Shown here in pieces: positions 61,941 to 64,000 of a stretch of 64,000 bases of DNA. A program made the translations under genes and the position numbers. A model generated the notes under the pieces. It made no database searches, had not been told where the DNA came from, and saw only the letters and a program-made list of their open reading frames with translations. Within the stretch, counting starts at the first letter, position 1. Every line of letters begins with the position of its first letter. Origin of the DNA: Hirsutella rhossiliensis (lineage: Eukaryota; Ascomycota; Sordariomycetes; Hypocreales; Ophiocordycipitaceae). Location of the stretch: the NCBI RefSeq assembly GCF_020360975.1, contig NW_025408677.1, positions 1,612,001-1,676,000 of the forward strand, written 5' to 3'.

Positions 61941-62679
61941 TATTAAGATTATACTAGGGACCTAGCTAGAGGTATCTAGAACTTCGGTATTAAATAGGAG
62001 GGAAAAACTAGAGTGCCTAAGGGAAAACCCTTCCCTCTTTCGGTATAGGTCTGCCTCGAACGAGGTTATAGTAGTAGTACGTATAAAATTTACGCCGGCT
62101 ACCGCGGGCTCCTCCCGCGTATTCGCTCTTCGGCGTAGGCCCTCTTAGGCCGTAGCCGCTACTATCCCGAGCGGCCGCGGCCCGGGCTTACTAGCCCGGG
62201 CCTAGGGTTATAGGTAATAGTCTTTCTCTAAGGGCCCGGCTCGCGGGCCCCTTTATTCTCCTCGGCTCCCGCGTCGCTACCGCGTAGCCGCGTACGCGTC
62301 GGCCTATTAGTCTATTAGTTAGTAGGGTAGGTATTATCCGGTTGCCGGGCCGGGCGCTGGTATAGGTCGCTCCTAGGTAGGGCCGGCTAATCGAAATTCG
62401 GTCGGCCGGCTCCGCTAATCGAAAATCGGTTCCCGTCTAGCTACGCGGCTTCCTAATCGGGGGCGCGGCGGCTTATATTTACCGTCTAGCGCGTAGTTAC
62501 TAATTTCGCGCGCCCGGCTCGCGTATATATATACCTACCCTCTCCCCTCGGTTTCGTACCTACCTCCCCTTACCTCTCTATCTACCTTCTCCTTTAGAAG
62601 CCCCGGTTTCTTACCCGCCTCTTTTCTATATCCTAGGTCTTACTAGCACTATATTAAGTTCGTTCGCTATTATTTCGTA
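61941..62679. other. GC-rich leader region with hairpin
   Basis: Base composition shifts to GC-rich, with CpG intact but CpA/TpG rare. No frame was recognised. It contains a perfect hairpin (62179-62202) and a repeated GCTAATCGAAA motif near 62385 and 62415. It may be the promoter/5' leader of the coding region that follows, or an LTR of an unknown element. Confidence 0.45.
62179..62202. repeat. Perfect 10-bp inverted repeat
   Basis: GGCCCGGGCT, a 4-base loop, then AGCCCGGGCC. This would form a very stable GC hairpin. Role unknown. Confidence 0.8.
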
Positions 62680-64000
62680 ATATCTAACTAAGAAGCTAAC
62701 TTAGGTAGTAGCGGTTCGCCTCCTATAAAACCCCCTCCCTATAAGAAAGTCGCTACTATAGCGGGATCGGAGCGCTCTATCCTATATTTTATATATATTA
62801 AGCGCCTTATTAGCGAGCTTACCTATAAGTCCTTCGCTAGCTATTAGAACTAGTCCTATAAGTATTAGTCCCGCTCCTTTCCTAGGCTAATCCTACCTCT
62901 AATACTTTTTACTAACTTTACTAGCTATAAAAGCTAAAGCGTATATCGCTTACGCTAACTTTAATTAGTCCTATTACCGGGTAAGTAACCCCTTCCCGCT
63001 ATAGTACGGTCTAAGTTCGGTACTAATCTATGTCCTAGATTACCTCCGAGGGCAAGGAGGCCGCCTATGCTCTCTACTAGGCTTAGTCTAAGGTCGACCG
63101 CCCTTCTCTTATTAAGGGCTCGGTATAGGAGCGCCTTTACCGCGCTACTCTAGAAACCTATATCTACGCCGGTCGGAAGGCCCCTGCTACTAAGGGTAAG
63201 GGCGCGTTAGGCGAGTCCGCCCCTAGTCCGGCTACGGTCGCTAAGAATATTAAGACGCTTGCCTTAGCTTTTACCTATTTTATAGATAATACCCGCTATA
63301 TATATAAGTCCCTAGAGAAGCACCTAGGTAAGTTTAGCGATACTATTAAGACCCTAGCCTAGGTCGGGCCTAAGTCGCTCTTAGTTACTTAAAAGACTCT
63401 TATAGTAGTTAACGATCTCGCTAACTATTTCTATCTTATCGCCGGCGACGGTCTTAATAGTAGGGATAACGGTAGTTTTAATTTTCTTAGCCCTAGTCCG
63501 GCCCCGGCCCCTTTTAATAAGGGAAAGGGCAAGGGTAAGGGTAAGGTAGCTGCCTCGTCTATAGCTCTATCTAAGGCTAAGGCTAGGGAGACCGTCGCTG
63601 TCCCTATGCCTATAGTCGTCTTAAAGCTAGTATAGGAGCCCGCCTCGTCGCCCGCTATCGGTTCCGATGCCGAGCTATAGCTCGGTAGTTCTCCTATCGC
63701 CGAACCCGCCCTAAAGCGTCCCTATTTTACGTTGCTTAGCGACCTTACTAGCGCTCCCGACTTTATCTAGTAGCGTATTTATAGTCGTCGCGGTTCGGTC
63801 CTAGCTAAGATCGTCGCTAGTCTTAATATCGATTAGATCTATAGTTATAATATAGGCCGTAGCGAACGCCTCCGCGCCGCCGCTAGAGTAGGTCCTGCCT
63901 TAGTATAGACCCCGGTCGTTACTCTATCTCGTAAGCTAGCCGTCTAGGCTAGCTCTAGTTCGGGTTCGGGGTCGGGCCTAGCTAGCCGTCGTTAGGCTTC
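62680..64000 (+). pseudogene. Unrecognised RIP-mutated coding region, runs off the window
   Basis: A + strand frame starts at ATA (62680, probably a former ATG), followed by Pro/Lys-rich sequence. After a possible intron around 62981-63038 (GTAAGT, TACTAAT, TAG) it continues in a long frame from about 63039, interrupted only by TAG at Gln/Trp-like positions. Later features are IKTLALAFTYFIDNTRYIYK near 63250, a Gly/Lys run near 63520, and Ser/Ala/Pro-rich sequence. Phase across the candidate intron does not fit exactly; a shorter intron ending at 63014 would. No family is recognised. It could be a duplicated host gene or the first ORF of a transposon. Confidence 0.45.

Overview
The window looks like a transposon graveyard from a filamentous ascomycete (Pezizomycotina). 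Over most of its length CpA and TpG are almost absent and TpA is in excess, which is the signature of repeat-induced point mutation (RIP: C to T, mainly at CpA, on both strands). As a result start codons read ATA, CAA/CAG/TGG codons read TAA/TAG, and the Cys and His codons of zinc knuckles read as Tyr. Almost every retrotransposon frame is closed by TAA or TAG but very rarely TGA. No rRNA, complete tRNA or CRISPR array was seen.

Layout. 1-13230 is a + strand chromovirus-type Gypsy copy (Gypsy-1 copy A), split by a Copia element (Copia-1, 2702-8763) with target-site duplication (TSD) ATATT/ATATC. 13231-15581 is the 5' end of a minus-strand Copia-1 copy, itself carrying a 568-bp solo LTR. Its 5' LTR abuts the inside of a + strand Copia-1 copy (copy B, 15582-41270). 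Copy B is broken by a Tad-like LINE (about 18445-25100, with a second solo LTR) and, in its 3' LTR, by a minus-strand Gypsy (Gypsy-2, 25575-40936, TSD CCTAT). Gypsy-2 contains a complete Gypsy-1 (28530-36380, TSD GGAAG) and a third solo LTR. After a LINE scrap comes a miniature LTR element (TRIM, 41501-42047, TSD ATAAG), then 1.7 kb of unidentified AT-rich DNA.

43769-45612 is an island with normal base composition. It holds a small gene for a predicted secreted protein (minus strand, two exons, 135 aa) lying between pieces of what I believe is a Helitron Rep-helicase ORF. A perfect 47-bp direct repeat flanks the gene. 45613-47009 is RIP-mutated sequence that appears to continue the Helitron Rep part upstream.

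47010-59769 is a tandem pair of minus-strand Copia-1 copies (D and E) sharing one LTR. The first LTR of D carries a young, non-RIP-mutated Copia of another family (Copia-2, 47390-50925, TSD TCCTT). Copia-2 has lost reverse transcriptase and RNase H by internal deletion. 59770-about 61940 is the 3' end of another Gypsy-1 (copy F, minus strand). 61950-64000 is a GC-richer, RIP-mutated + strand gene or element that runs off the window.

The only plausible functional host-type gene is the secreted-protein gene at 44054-44507. The rest is selfish DNA at different stages of RIP decay, and the nesting gives a relative order of insertion. All family calls come from motifs read by eye; no database search was possible.
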